Origin: Pararhizobium antarcticum
GTDB lineage: Bacteria; Pseudomonadota; Alphaproteobacteria; Rhizobiales; Rhizobiaceae
Reading direction: 5' to 3'
Assembly: GCF_001885585.1 (NCBI RefSeq)
Contig: NZ_LSRP01000085.1
Location: forward strand, 62,001 to 126,000
DNA: 64,000 nt
Shown: in pieces, positions 27,438 through 36,068 of the stretch
Layout of the letters: each line of letters begins with the position of its first letter
How positions within the stretch are numbered: the stretch's first letter is position 1
Position numbers and translations under genes: made by a program
Notes under the pieces: generated by a model
Told to the model about the DNA's origin: nothing
The model's database searches: none
What the model saw: only the letters and a program-made list of their open reading frames with translations

Positions 27438-27822
27438 AGCTTCTCCTCGACACCCATGTATTCATTGCATTTCTGAACGCGCAAACCGGACTGCTGCCTT
27501 CAAAATCAACGAAGTCCTATCGAACAATTCTCCCGATCTTTATGTCAGCGTCGCCACGCTTTGGGAAATGGCGATAAAATGGCGGCTGGGAAAGCTCGAA
27601 TTTGGTATGGCACTTGAAGATTTAACCGCTGCGGCCCGGAGCGGAGACATCCAAATTCTGGCAATTACCGAGCATCACGCGCTTCATCATGTCGAGCCCG
27701 AGCCGCCTACCCGAGATCCATTCGATCGACTGTTGCTCGCCCAATGTGCCATCGAAGACATGCGGCTGGTCACAATTGATCGCGCCCTCGCCAACCACCC
27801 GTTGTCGGCGACCTCCTCTTAA
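27434..27822 (+). pseudogene. PIN-domain (VapC-type) toxin, frameshifted
   Basis: Translation from ATG 27434 gives MKLLLDTHVFIAFLNAQT, the normal PIN N terminus with the first catalytic Asp, then runs out of frame and stops early. From about 27490 the true protein resumes in another frame: INEVLSNNSPDLYVSVATLWEMAIKW onward, containing the second acidic residue (LWEMAIK), RDPFDRLLLAQC and TIDRAL. One missing base between about 27485 and 27495 restores a standard-length toxin of about 129 residues. All catalytic acids are otherwise retained, so the loss looks recent. The module would have been an RNase toxin and its antitoxin. Confidence 0.85.
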
Positions 27823-27828
27823 AACGAA

Positions 27829-27852
27829 ACCCCGCCAGTTGCCCGGCGGGGT
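27829..27852. terminator. Terminator behind clpP (and the toxin remnant)
   Basis: ACCCCGCC (27829-27836) pairs with GGCGGGGT (27845-27852). On the minus strand the stem is followed by TTCGTTTT, giving an intrinsic terminator for clpP. It can also act on the plus strand. Confidence 0.75.
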
Positions 27853-27878
27853 CCAAAACATGAGCGACAGAAATCAGC

Positions 27879-28460
27879 TCAGATTTCCGAAGCGTTGGTC
27901 ACAACACGGGAGACGAGACCGTAGGTCTTGGCTTCCTCGGCCGACAGCCAATAGTCGCGGTCGGTGTCCTTGGCGATCTTTTCGTAGGACTGGCCGGTCG
28001 CTGCCGCAAAAATACGGTTCAGGCGCTCGTTCATCTTGATGATTTCGCGCGCCTGGATTTCGATGTCCGATGCCATGCCGCGCGTCCCGCCCGAGGGTTG
28101 GTGCAAAAGGAAGCGGGTGTTCGGCAGGCAAATGCGCCGTTCCTTCGGAGCCGACACATAGATCAGCGCACCGGCGGAGGCGACCCAGCCGGTCCCGATC
28201 ATCCAGACCTTCGGCTTGATGAACTGGATCATGTCATGGATGCTGTCGCCGGACTCGACGTGGCCGCCCGGCGAATTGACGAAGATCCGGATGTCGTCGT
28301 CGCTGGCAGCCGATAGCGCTACGAGCTGCGAGCAGACCTTCTGTGCCAGTTCCTGGTTGATCGGGCCGTAGATAAAGATCGAGCGCGACTTAAAAAGGTT
28401 CGCCTCTGTTTCCTTGCCCAAAGGCAGTTCCGTTTTCTTGTCGTCCTCGTCTTCGTTCAT
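27879..28460 (-). CDS. ClpP-family serine protease subunit (ClpP paralogue)
   Basis: This 193-residue ClpP-like peptidase, probably a subunit of an ATP-dependent protease with a Clp ATPase, has catalytic Ser in [14 protein letters not shown] (canonical ClpP has QAASMGA), His in FLLHQPSGG and Asp in [31 protein letters not shown] is the oligomerisation and substrate strand. The triad is intact but the Ser loop differs, so this is likely one of the extra ClpP paralogues of rhizobia rather than the main ClpP. The start at 28460 has GGAG seven bases upstream; the ATG two codons earlier is too close. No Clp ATPase gene is adjacent. Confidence 0.9.
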   Translation of the reverse strand: MNEDEDDKKTELPLGKETEANLFKSRSIFIYGPINQELAQKVCSQLVALSAASDDDIRIFVNSPGGHVESGDSIHDMIQFIKPKVWMIGTGWVASAGALIYVSAPKERRICLPNTRFLLHQPSGGTRGMASDIEIQAREIIKMNERLNRIFAAATGQSYEKIAKDTDRDYWLSAEEAKTYGLVSRVVTNASEI

Positions 28461-28708
28461 TCGCATTCTCCGCGATAGATGTGTGTTTTCCAGTCGCCCT
28501 CAGATAAGGCGACTCGACTGTGAAAACAATGCAACAAAAGCCCATGGCCGCGAAAGGGGCAATCAAGCGCAGTGTTGCCCTATGGTAAAGATCTCGGATT
28601 AAGGCAATTGCCGTATGGACAGAAAGACGATCGCCCATAATATGCCCCGGACAGAATTCGCATCTGGCGGCCGCGGCTCCCACGCATCCGCCCAAAAATG
28701 GGGTCCTC

Positions 28709-29290
28709 ATGCAAAAACGTACTCTGCTGACAGCCGCCGCCCTGCTCATCGCTTCCAGTGCGCCGGCCTTCGCCCATCTTGACCCGGCCGAGCACGGCTC
28801 GCTGCTGGCCGGTATCAGCCATCCGCTGGTCGGTCTCGATCACATCCTGGTCATGGTGGCCGTTGGCCTTTGGGCCTCCCAGATCGGCGGAAAGGCCCTG
28901 TTGGCTGTTCCGGGCGCCTTTGTCGGCACCATGGCGACCGGTTTCCTGCTCGCCATGGTCGGCGTCCAGCTTCCCTTCGTCGAACCCGCCATCCTCGCCT
29001 CGGTCGTTGCGCTCGGTCTGCTTGTCGCCATGGCCATTCGCATGCCGGCGGCGGCCAGTGCGGCTGTCGTCGGGGTGTTTGCACTGTTCCATGGCTACGC
29101 CCATGGCGGAGAACTGGGTGCCGCCGGCGCCCTGCCCTTCGGCCTCGGTTTCGTAATCGCGACTGCGCTGCTGCATCTCGCCGGCATCGCCCTTGGCCTC
29201 GGCATCAACCGTCTCGCATCCGGCCGCGTCCTGTCGCGGATCATCGGCGGCGTGACGGCGCTGGCCGGCGTGGCGCTGATCGTCAACTGA
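28709..29290 (+). CDS. HupE/UreJ-family nickel (metal) permease-like protein
   Basis: The 193-residue product has a cleavable signal or first helix (LLTAAALLIASSAPAFAH) and about six membrane helices. It carries the HupE/UreJ signature HPLVGLDHILVMVAVGLWA (His and Asp ligands) and the later FHGYAHGGEL motif. HupE mediates nickel or cobalt entry for hydrogenase or urease. No hydrogenase or urease genes lie in the window, so this is an isolated copy and the metal is not certain. A hairpin follows the gene. The 248-base upstream gap towards clpP shows nothing beyond the two divergent promoters. Confidence 0.9.
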   Translation: MQKRTLLTAAALLIASSAPAFAHLDPAEHGSLLAGISHPLVGLDHILVMVAVGLWASQIGGKALLAVPGAFVGTMATGFLLAMVGVQLPFVEPAILASVVALGLLVAMAIRMPAAASAAVVGVFALFHGYAHGGELGAAGALPFGLGFVIATALLHLAGIALGLGINRLASGRVLSRIIGGVTALAGVALIVN

Positions 29291-29313
29291 AACCCTGTTG
29301 GATTGCGATAACG

Positions 29314-29336
29314 ACGGCGGGCAAAAAGCCCGCCGT
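29314..29336 (+). terminator. Terminator hairpin after the HupE-like gene
   Basis: ACGGCGGGC (29314-29322) and GCCCGCCGT (29328-29336) form a perfect 9-base stem around an AAAAA loop, 24 bases after the stop. A long T run is absent. A third copy of GCCCGCCGT lies at 29576-29584, beyond the adjacent repeat element. Confidence 0.65.
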
Positions 29337-29341
29337 GAGTT

Positions 29342-29575
29342 TGCTGACAAACCCCAGAACTACCTCTGGGAGTGATGTGGCCCCTCACTCTCCGTCTTCC
29401 TCGCCCTTGTGGCGGGGATCCAGTGCCCCGATGTCTGTCGGGTCAAAAGACTCTTTTCGCCCAAGGACTTGGGCGACTGGATTCCTGTGACAGGCGCAGG
29501 AATGACGGAGGACGTGGGATCCCCGTTTCGATCACGGACAGTCATTCCAAGCAGCAGAAAACTGGTTTGTCAGCA
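29342..29575. repeat. Miniature inverted-repeat element (MITE/RIME-like), 234 bp
   Basis: Perfect 12-base terminal inverted repeats TGCTGACAAACC (29342-29353) and GGTTTGTCAGCA (29564-29575) bound a non-coding segment. It has nested internal inverted repeats: CGGGGATCC at 29413-29421 with GGATCCCCG at 29517-29525, and GGAATGAC with GTCATTCC. GGATTCCTGTGACAGGCGCA inside resembles a common rhizobial intergenic repeat. The copy GCCCGCCGT flanks both sides. No transposase is encoded. It fills the 301-base gap between the HupE-like gene and queF. Confidence 0.7.
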
Positions 29576-29591
29576 GCCCGCCGTTTCCGTT

Positions 29592-30056
29592 TCAGCCCCG
29601 GCCGCGATAGGGCTGCACGCCCTGATCCGGAAGCCAGACGCCTTCCGGCGGTTTGCCCGTCTGCCAGAAGACATCGATCGGAATACCGCCGCGCGGATAC
29701 CAGTAGGCACCGATGCGCAGCCATTTCGGCGACAGAAGATCGACCAGACGCTTGGCAATGTCGATGGTGCAATCCTCATGGAAGGCGCCGTGATTGCGGA
29801 AGGAATGCAGAAAAAGCTTCAGCGACTTCGATTCGACCAGCCATCCATCCGGCACGTAGTCGATGACGATATGGGCAAAATCGGGCTGACCGGTCATCGG
29901 GCAGAGCGAGGTGAATTCCGGCGCGGTGAAACGCACGACGAAATCTGTGCCCGCATGATGGCTCGGTACGCGTTCGAGGACAGCATCCTCTGGTGATTGT
30001 GGTGACGAAACGGCCTGGCCAAGCTGTGACAGGCCGGAAACATCGGTGGTGCTCAT
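29592..30056 (-). CDS. queF: NADPH-dependent 7-cyano-7-deazaguanine reductase
   Basis: The enzyme reduces preQ0 to preQ1 in queuosine tRNA-modification biosynthesis. The 154-residue single-domain form shows the catalytic Cys in [21 protein letters not shown], the NADPH-binding [21 protein letters not shown] motif (about residues 75-95), and the C-terminal [13 protein letters not shown]. The start at 30056 overlaps the stop of the CDF transporter gene (ATGA), so queF is the second gene of a two-gene operon. The repeat element lies just past its stop. Confidence 0.95.
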   Translation of the reverse strand: MSTTDVSGLSQLGQAVSSPQSPEDAVLERVPSHHAGTDFVVRFTAPEFTSLCPMTGQPDFAHIVIDYVPDGWLVESKSLKLFLHSFRNHGAFHEDCTIDIAKRLVDLLSPKWLRIGAYWYPRGGIPIDVFWQTGKPPEGVWLPDQGVQPYRGRG

Positions 30057-30976
30057 TTTTTCAGTCCTTCGATAACCTTGACCCGAATGCCGTGGGCCTT
30101 TTCACTTTCCGGTTCGACGTGGATGGCAATCTTCGCGCCCGGATGCACCACGCGGATCGCATCCTCCAGCCGGTCGCAGATATCATGGGCATCGCCGACC
30201 GGCATGGCGGCCGGAACCACCATGTGGAAATCGACGAAGATCGCCGCTCCCGCCTCGCGGGTCTTCAGGTCGTGCACGCCGAGCGAGCCGGTCGCGTTGG
30301 CGGCGATCGCCTGCTTGATTGCCTCTTCCTCCTCGGCCGGGACCGCCCTGTCCATCAGGCCATCTACGGAGCGGCTGATCACTTTCCAGCCCTGGTAGAG
30401 AATATTGAAGGCAACGAGGATGGCCAGCAGCGGATCGAGCACCGCATAGCCGGTGACGATCGCAAGCACGAGCCCGATGAGGACGCCGATCGACGTCACC
30501 ACGTCGGAGAAAATATGATGACCATCGGCCGACAGCGCCGGTGACCGCAGCGACCGTCCGGCCCGGATCAGCGTATAGGCCCAGATGGCATTGACGACGC
30601 CCGCCAGCACATTGATGGCCAGGCCGATGACCGGGGCCTCCATCGGGCGCGGCTCCAGCACGGCCGGGATGGCTTCCCAGACGATCAGAAGCGCCGCCAC
30701 CACGATCAGCACGCCTTCGATGACTGCGGACAGATACTCCGCCTTGTAGTGCCCGAAGGGATGATCGGCATCCGCCGGCTTGGCGGCATAGCCGATCACG
30801 ACGAAGGCGACGATCGCGGCGATGACGTTGACGATCGATTCCAGCGCATCGGACAAAAGCGCGACGGAACCTGTCATCCACCAGGCAAGCATTTTCAGCC
30901 CGAGCACGAGGATAGCCAGCGGTATGCCCCAGAACGCGATGCGTTGGGCCTTGTTGACCTGAGTGTTCGTCGCCAT
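30053..30976 (-). CDS. Cation diffusion facilitator (CDF) family transporter
   Basis: The 307-residue protein has about six membrane helices and a C-terminal cytoplasmic domain. The metal-site signatures are [15 protein letters not shown] (helix II) and [13 protein letters not shown] (helix V), with [13 protein letters not shown] between them. The family exports Zn, Mn, Fe or Co in exchange for protons. The DxxE and HxxxD site residues do not decide the metal. The start ATG 30976 is preferred over the overlapping GTG because GGGAG lies at proper spacing. It is first in an operon with queF, which is coupled by a 4-base overlap. Confidence 0.9.
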   Translation of the reverse strand: MATNTQVNKAQRIAFWGIPLAILVLGLKMLAWWMTGSVALLSDALESIVNVIAAIVAFVVIGYAAKPADADHPFGHYKAEYLSAVIEGVLIVVAALLIVWEAIPAVLEPRPMEAPVIGLAINVLAGVVNAIWAYTLIRAGRSLRSPALSADGHHIFSDVVTSIGVLIGLVLAIVTGYAVLDPLLAILVAFNILYQGWKVISRSVDGLMDRAVPAEEEEAIKQAIAANATGSLGVHDLKTREAGAAIFVDFHMVVPAAMPVGDAHDICDRLEDAIRVVHPGAKIAIHVEPESEKAHGIRVKVIEGLKK

Positions 30977-31016
30977 CACTGGCTCCCATCTGCATTTAAC
31001 GCACTACAATAGAAAC

Positions 31017-31046
31017 GACCGCCGCACCGGGTCGGGTGCGGCGGTC
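31017..31046 (-). terminator. Terminator after trpE(G)
   Basis: GACCGCCGCACC (31017-31028) pairs with GGTGCGGCGGTC (31035-31046), a 12-base stem. On the minus strand it is followed by GTTTCTATT. It lies 21 bases past the trpE(G) stop and before the CDF gene. Confidence 0.75.
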
Positions 31047-31067
31047 TTGACCCTCACAACCCTTTGA

Positions 31068-33257
31068 TCAGGCGGCTTTGATCTTCGCCCGCTTGGCCAG
31101 ATGCGACACCACGTTCTCGATCATCCGCATGCCGGCGTCGCCACCCAGCGTCATGATCGATTCCGGGTGGAACTGCACGGCGGCGATCGGTTCCTTGGTG
31201 TGCTCGATGCCCATGATCGTGCCGTCATCGCTTTCGGCGGTGATCATGAAATCGCGCGGCAGCGTCGAGGGATCGGCAAAGATCGAGTGATAACGGCCGA
31301 CCGTGACTTCCTTGCCGAGACCGGAAAAGACGATGCCGGGCTCCAGCACGCGAATGCGCGACGGCTTGCCGTGCATCGGCACCGCGAGATGCCTGAGTTC
31401 GCCGCCATAGGCTTCGGCGAGCGCCTGCAGGCCAAGGCAGACGCCGAAGATCGGCAGGTCGCGGGCCCGCGCCTTCTTGATTGTCGCCTTGCAGTCGAAA
31501 TCCTTCGGCGAGCCGGGACCGGGCGACAAAACGACAAGATCGGGCTTGACGCTGTCGAAGATATCTTCCGATACCGGCGAGCGCACGGTGCTGACGGTCG
31601 CGCCGGTCTGGCGGAAATAGTTGGCCAGCGTATGGACGAAACTGTCCTCGTGATCGACGAGCAGGATGCTGACGCCCGCACCGACCGCCGCGACATCGCG
31701 GCCGGACTTGCGGTTGTTGGCGGACTTCGCATCGCGGATGGCGGAAATCATGGCGGATGCCTTCAGTTCGGTTTCGGCTTCTTCTTCGTCCGGATTGCTG
31801 TCATTGAGCAATGTGGCACCGGCGCGCACCTCGGCAATGCCGTCCTTGATGCGGATCGTGCGCAGCGTCAGCCCCGTGTTCATGTCGCCATTGAAGCCAA
31901 CCATGCCGATGGCGCCGCCATACCAGGCGCGCGGGCTCTTTTCATGCGCTTCGATGAATCGCATGGCCCAGAGTTTCGGCGCACCGGTGACGGTGACCGC
32001 CCAGGCATGCGACAGAAAGCCGTCAAAGGCGTCCATGTCGTCGCGCAGCCGGCCTTCGATATGATCGACCGTATGGATGAGCCGCGAATACATCTCGATC
32101 TGCCGGCGGCCGATGACCTTGACCGAACCAGGCTCGCAGACACGGGACTTGTCGTTGCGATCGACGTCGGAGCACATGGTCAACTCTGACTCGTCCTTCT
32201 TGGAATTCAGGAGCTTGAGGATCTGTTCGCTATCGGCGATCGGATCATCGCCGCGCTTGATCGTGCCTGAGATCGGGCACGTTTCGATCCGGCGCCCCGA
32301 TACGCGCACGAACATTTCCGGCGAAGCACCGACCAGATATTCCTGGTTTCCGAGATTGATGAAGAAGGAATAGGGCGACGGGTTGATCGCCTTCAGGCGA
32401 TTGGAAATCTCCGACGGCTTGCTCTCGCAGCGCTCGAAGAATTTCTGACCGGGTACGACTTCGAAGAGATCGCCGCGACGGAAGCTTTCCTTGGCCTTGG
32501 TCACCAGTTCGGCATATTCGCCGGGCCGATGGTCGCCATGCGGCGGGATGCTGTCGACGGTGTGGAAGGGTTCGGACGGGATATCGCCCGCCTTGCCGTG
32601 CGTATCCAGCCCGTCCTTGGAGAAATCATAACGATCGATCCAGGCCTTCGCCGAATAATGATCGACGACGAGGATTTCGTCGGGCAGGAACAGCACCATG
32701 TCGCGCTGGTCGTCCGGGCGCTTGAGCTTCAATTCGATCGCATCGAACTGGAAGGCAAGATCATAACCGAAGGCACCATAGAGGCCGAGGCTTGCATCTT
32801 CCTTGGAAAAGAACAGGCCGGTGACGGCGCGAAGGACCGTGAAGACGGTCGGCATCTTCGAGCGCTCTTCCTCGGTAAACACCCGGTCCGGCAGGTTGAT
32901 CGAAAGGTCCAGCCGGCGCGTCGATGCGGCGCCCAGCGTGATGTCCGCAACCGTCTCCAGATGTGCCGAAATCATCGCGAGCAGCACTTCGCCGCGCGCG
33001 TTATAGGCTTCGATCCAGAGCGCGCGGCCAAACGACGAGATGCCGAGCGGCGGATCGATGATGGCCGTATCCCAGCGCGTATAGCGGCCCGGATATTCGT
33101 AATTGGAGGAAAACACGGCGCCGCGCCGCTCGTCGAGGCGGTCGACATAACCGGAAATCGCCTCCGCATAGGGGGCTTCGCGCCTGCGCCGCGTCACCGC
33201 GATCCCGCCCTTGGTGGTGTAGGATTCCGCGCCGTCGTCCAGAATTATGGTCGCCAT
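31068..33257 (-). CDS. trpE: Anthranilate synthase, fused TrpE-TrpG
   Basis: This fusion converts chorismate and glutamine to anthranilate, the first step to tryptophan. The 729 residues comprise a TrpE part (about 1-515: [54 protein letters not shown]) and a C-terminal glutamine amidotransferase (about 540-729: [29 protein letters not shown] with the nucleophile Cys, [10 protein letters not shown] with the His/Glu). Fused TrpE(G) is characteristic of rhizobia. The start is [17 protein letters not shown] at 33257. Transcription is controlled by the trpL leader and terminator immediately upstream. Confidence 0.97.
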   Translation of the reverse strand: MATIILDDGAESYTTKGGIAVTRRRREAPYAEAISGYVDRLDERRGAVFSSNYEYPGRYTRWDTAIIDPPLGISSFGRALWIEAYNARGEVLLAMISAHLETVADITLGAASTRRLDLSINLPDRVFTEEERSKMPTVFTVLRAVTGLFFSKEDASLGLYGAFGYDLAFQFDAIELKLKRPDDQRDMVLFLPDEILVVDHYSAKAWIDRYDFSKDGLDTHGKAGDIPSEPFHTVDSIPPHGDHRPGEYAELVTKAKESFRRGDLFEVVPGQKFFERCESKPSEISNRLKAINPSPYSFFINLGNQEYLVGASPEMFVRVSGRRIETCPISGTIKRGDDPIADSEQILKLLNSKKDESELTMCSDVDRNDKSRVCEPGSVKVIGRRQIEMYSRLIHTVDHIEGRLRDDMDAFDGFLSHAWAVTVTGAPKLWAMRFIEAHEKSPRAWYGGAIGMVGFNGDMNTGLTLRTIRIKDGIAEVRAGATLLNDSNPDEEEAETELKASAMISAIRDAKSANNRKSGRDVAAVGAGVSILLVDHEDSFVHTLANYFRQTGATVSTVRSPVSEDIFDSVKPDLVVLSPGPGSPKDFDCKATIKKARARDLPIFGVCLGLQALAEAYGGELRHLAVPMHGKPSRIRVLEPGIVFSGLGKEVTVGRYHSIFADPSTLPRDFMITAESDDGTIMGIEHTKEPIAAVQFHPESIMTLGGDAGMRMIENVVSHLAKRAKIKAA

Positions 33258-33298
33258 TCTCTCGCTCCGTTCAGCCCGGCTCAAGCGCGGCCCGAATA

Positions 33299-33410
33299 CA
33301 AAAAAGCCGCCTCGAAACTTCGGGCGGCTCATCGTCTCAATCACGCATGACTGGTCAAGGCCGCTTTAGCGAGCCCACCACCAGATTGCAATGTTGCGTG
33401 CCTGTGTCAT
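33299..33410 (-). ncRNA. trp attenuator RNA (rnTrpL-like) upstream of trpE(G)
   Basis: The leader transcript would start at or next to the trpL ATG (33410) and end at a strong intrinsic terminator. AGCCGCC (33305-33311) pairs with GGCGGCT (33323-33329), followed on the minus strand by a run of six T. In Sinorhizobium meliloti the terminated leader, rnTrpL, is released and acts in trans on other mRNAs as a small RNA. By homology of position and structure the same is expected here; the trans role is inference. Confidence 0.85.
33366..33410 (-). CDS. trpL: Tryptophan leader peptide TrpL (14 residues, WWW)
   Basis: ATG 33410 to TAA 33366-33368 encodes MTQARNIAIWWWAR, with three consecutive Trp codons. 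The S. meliloti leader has the same length and the same IWWWAR ending. Translation stalls at the Trp codons when charged tRNA-Trp is scarce, favouring an antiterminator and trpE(G) expression. In S. meliloti the peptide, peTrpL, also has a trans role in antibiotic response. The ATG sits 7 bases from the -10 region, so it appears to be read from a leaderless mRNA. Confidence 0.93.
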   Translation of the reverse strand: MTQARNIAIWWWAR

Positions 33411-33417
33411 GGGCGAA

Positions 33418-33446
33418 TTGTTAGCCTGCGAAACTGGATTGCGCAA
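33418..33446 (-). promoter_or_regulatory. Predicted trpL-trpE(G) promoter
   Basis: On the minus strand, TTGCGC (33441-33446) and TAACAA (33418-33423) are 17 bases apart, with the leader ATG 7 bases after the -10. The -10 is a weak match, but the geometry is right and equals that of the predicted leuL promoter. Confidence 0.55.
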
Positions 33447-33493
33447 GCGGGTGCGAGGCGAAAAAGCGGACCGCCGTCCAACAGCCAGGAAAA

Positions 33494-33519
33494 AGGCGCG
33501 ATCCTTTCGAACCGCGCCT
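33494..33519 (-). terminator. Terminator after the TonB-dependent haem receptor gene
   Basis: AGGCGCG (33494-33500) pairs with CGCGCCT (33513-33519); on the minus strand it is followed by TTTTTCC. It lies 27 bases past the receptor stop and separates it from the trp promoter. Confidence 0.75.
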
Positions 33520-33545
33520 CTTCGGCTTTCGTCTGGAGGCGAAAC

Positions 33546-35780
33546 TCAGAACCGCTGCGTCAGCGAAACCTTGAAGGTCCGGCCGGGCTCGGAATACCAC
33601 GACTGTGGCTGTGAGCTCACGGCCGTGAGGTTTACATCACGCGTGGCCAGAGCGCTGTAGTATTCCTTATCGAAGACATTGTAGACGCCGGCCTGGATGC
33701 GAAGGCCTTCAGCCTGGGCTGGAGTCCACCACGTCGTGAAATCAACGATGCCATAGCCCGGCGCATCGAAGGTTGTCGTAGCACCGTCATCGGGCATGTT
33801 GGACGAAAGCGTGGACGAGAGATCGAAACCATAGATCTCATTGCTCCAACCGGCGCCGACAATTGCCTTGACTGGTGCGACAGACCGCAGTCGCGCATTG
33901 GTGTCGCCGTTCTTGCCATAGGCGTAAGCAAGCGACGCATGCAGATTGATGCCATTGTCGAAAGCCTTGGTTGCCGCGAGTTCGACGCCCGAAATCGTCG
34001 CTTCGCTGACATTGGTGTAGTTGAACTCCATGATCCCAGTTTTCTGGTTGGTGGTCGTGACGGTTTCGATGAAGTTCTCGTACCTGTTGTGGAAGGCCGA
34101 AACCCTGCCAGTCATGCCGCCAGCGTCGAAGGTCGAACCGACCTCAAAGCCGTTGCCCGTTTCCGGTTCCAGATTGGGATTGCCGAGTTGCGCATAGTTA
34201 CCCATCGGATTGTAGAAGCGGCTGTAGAGTTCGTCTACTGTCGGCGCCCGGAAGGCCATCGCCCATTGCGCATAGACCTGAAGGTCTGCCGATATGTCGT
34301 AACTTGCCAGTAACTTCGGCGAGAACTGCGATTCCTGGCGATCGATCAGCGGACCAAACACGGGCAGGGCCGGATTATTGGCAAAGCCACCGCCTGTCGA
34401 TGGCTTGTAATCGAACCAGTCGAAGCGCAGCCCGGGCGTCAGAGAAAAGCTGTTGCCGAAGTCGATTTTGTCCTCGATACTGAAGCCGAACGTCGATCCA
34501 TCGACATCGGGAACTTCAGCCTGATTGTTGAGCATCGGGCATGTTACCGGAGTCGGGCAAAGCGCGAAGCTGTATTGGCTCCAGTCGGATTTGGCGGTCT
34601 GGAGGCTGGCGCGAACAGAATGGGACAGACCGCCAGCATCGAAGTCCTTGGTGGCCGCAGCGTTGAAGCCGAAGGTATCGTTTTCGATTTCGTTGTTTCG
34701 TCCATAGGGAATACCGAGAGCATTGCTGCCATCCGTACCCGATTCCTTTTTCAGGCTCTGCCAATAAAGTGTCGAGCGAGCCGTCGTGAAAAATGCGTCG
34801 GACGACATAGCTTCATAGCTATAGTCCAGTGAAAGTCGATCGCGCTGCCGCTGTTCGCGGCCATCGTAGTCACCGATCTGATAGGTGCGGCCGGGCCCCT
34901 GAAGCTCGCGTAGGTCGGTGTTGAGTTCACGATTGAAACGCTCGGCGGTCAGACCGATCTTGTGGCCGCCCTCAAGCTCCTGACGAACCTTGAAAAGCAG
35001 GTTGTACTGATCGAAATCGGCGGGGTCAGCTTTGGTGCGGGTCGCGCCGTAGGTGTCCGTGTCGCCCGCTTTGGTGCGTTCGTTGCCCTTGCGATAACCA
35101 CCCTGGAAAAGGATGGACGTGTTTTCGATTCTCTGAGCAGCGGCGGCCGAGCCTGAAAGGCTCCGATCTTCCGTGTCATAGGTCGACTTGACGATTGCGC
35201 CCCAGTTGCGCCCCTCGGTGATAAGGTCTTCGGGTTCTAGGGTGTTGACGACGATTGCCCCTCCAAGCATGCCTGACCCTGCCCTGCTTGAATCCGCCCC
35301 ACGCACAATATCGAGCGAGGACAGCGAGTCGAAGTCAAAGGTGTCTGCCCCGCCATTTGCATTGCTTGTCGCGAATGCACCCTGGCGTGCGCTGTTGGAA
35401 AGATAGGGGATGGGAATTCCATCCACCAACGTGATAACGCGTGGGCCCGACAGCCCGCGCAGGTTGAAGCCAGCGTCGGCGCGCGAATAGTTGACACCGG
35501 CATCCACGCTACGCCCGATATCGTCGAAGCTTGTCACCTGCTTTTCTGTGAGTTCGTCCTGACTGACATTAGTTGCCAGCGGCGTGTCGGCAACACCCTC
35601 GCCACCGGACGTCACGGTGATCACCTTGAGGACCGTCACCCGATCCTGTTTCTTCAGTACACCATTTGTCTCGGACGGCTCCTCGGCCGGAGCACTCTGG
35701 GAAAATGATGGGGACGCAGACACAAGCGCAAAAAGCGTCGTGCATGCCAAAAGCGCCGTGCGATACCGCCGGTTCGTCAT
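33546..35780 (-). CDS. shmR: TonB-dependent haem/haemoglobin receptor (ShmR-like)
   Basis: This 744-residue outer-membrane receptor for haem uptake has a signal peptide (TALLACTTLFALVSASPSFSQ), a TonB box region (KVITVTSGGEGVADT), a plug domain (about residues 65-170: NLRGLSGPRVITLVDGIPIPY, GGAIVVNT) and a C-terminal beta-barrel with FRAPTVDELYSRFY and PNLEPETGNGFEVG, the blocks shared by haem receptors. It ends in a Phe (LTQRF), as expected for a barrel protein. The start ATG 35780 has AAGGA upstream. An iron-rhizo box upstream indicates RirA-type iron repression. No hmu transport genes are adjacent, so the ShmR name is by similarity of type only. Confidence 0.88.
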   Translation of the reverse strand: MTNRRYRTALLACTTLFALVSASPSFSQSAPAEEPSETNGVLKKQDRVTVLKVITVTSGGEGVADTPLATNVSQDELTEKQVTSFDDIGRSVDAGVNYSRADAGFNLRGLSGPRVITLVDGIPIPYLSNSARQGAFATSNANGGADTFDFDSLSSLDIVRGADSSRAGSGMLGGAIVVNTLEPEDLITEGRNWGAIVKSTYDTEDRSLSGSAAAAQRIENTSILFQGGYRKGNERTKAGDTDTYGATRTKADPADFDQYNLLFKVRQELEGGHKIGLTAERFNRELNTDLRELQGPGRTYQIGDYDGREQRQRDRLSLDYSYEAMSSDAFFTTARSTLYWQSLKKESGTDGSNALGIPYGRNNEIENDTFGFNAAATKDFDAGGLSHSVRASLQTAKSDWSQYSFALCPTPVTCPMLNNQAEVPDVDGSTFGFSIEDKIDFGNSFSLTPGLRFDWFDYKPSTGGGFANNPALPVFGPLIDRQESQFSPKLLASYDISADLQVYAQWAMAFRAPTVDELYSRFYNPMGNYAQLGNPNLEPETGNGFEVGSTFDAGGMTGRVSAFHNRYENFIETVTTTNQKTGIMEFNYTNVSEATISGVELAATKAFDNGINLHASLAYAYGKNGDTNARLRSVAPVKAIVGAGWSNEIYGFDLSSTLSSNMPDDGATTTFDAPGYGIVDFTTWWTPAQAEGLRIQAGVYNVFDKEYYSALATRDVNLTAVSSQPQSWYSEPGRTFKVSLTQRF

Positions 35781-35905
35781 GGACCAATCCTTTGAAAGTT
35801 TCACCGGGCTGGCTGCAGAGACGATCCGCTCAAGGGGCTGGCTAGGCATGGGTTCGATAGAAGCAGGCAACAAAGCGTCGCCTTGTTTATGTCGAATAAA
35901 AAACA

Positions 35906-35920
35906 TGATTATAATTTTCA
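35906..35920 (-). promoter_or_regulatory. Iron-rhizo (IRO/RirA) box upstream of the haem receptor gene
   Basis: TGATTATAATTTTCA matches the TGA-N9-TCA iron-rhizo box on both strands, in an AT-rich promoter region 126 bases upstream of the receptor start. RirA represses iron and haem uptake genes through this element in rhizobia. The match and the gene type agree well. Confidence 0.75.
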
Positions 35921-36068
35921 ACATATAAAAACAGCTTCTCCCGAACGCTGCTTTGTCCCGCCACGGGACGTTGCCGAAACGCCACGATCGGAGCCTTGAT
36001 GCAACCCTCGCGCTGTTCAAGCGTTATCCCTGCGCAACCGGCCGCCGTTGCAAAACCGGAGACCGTTC

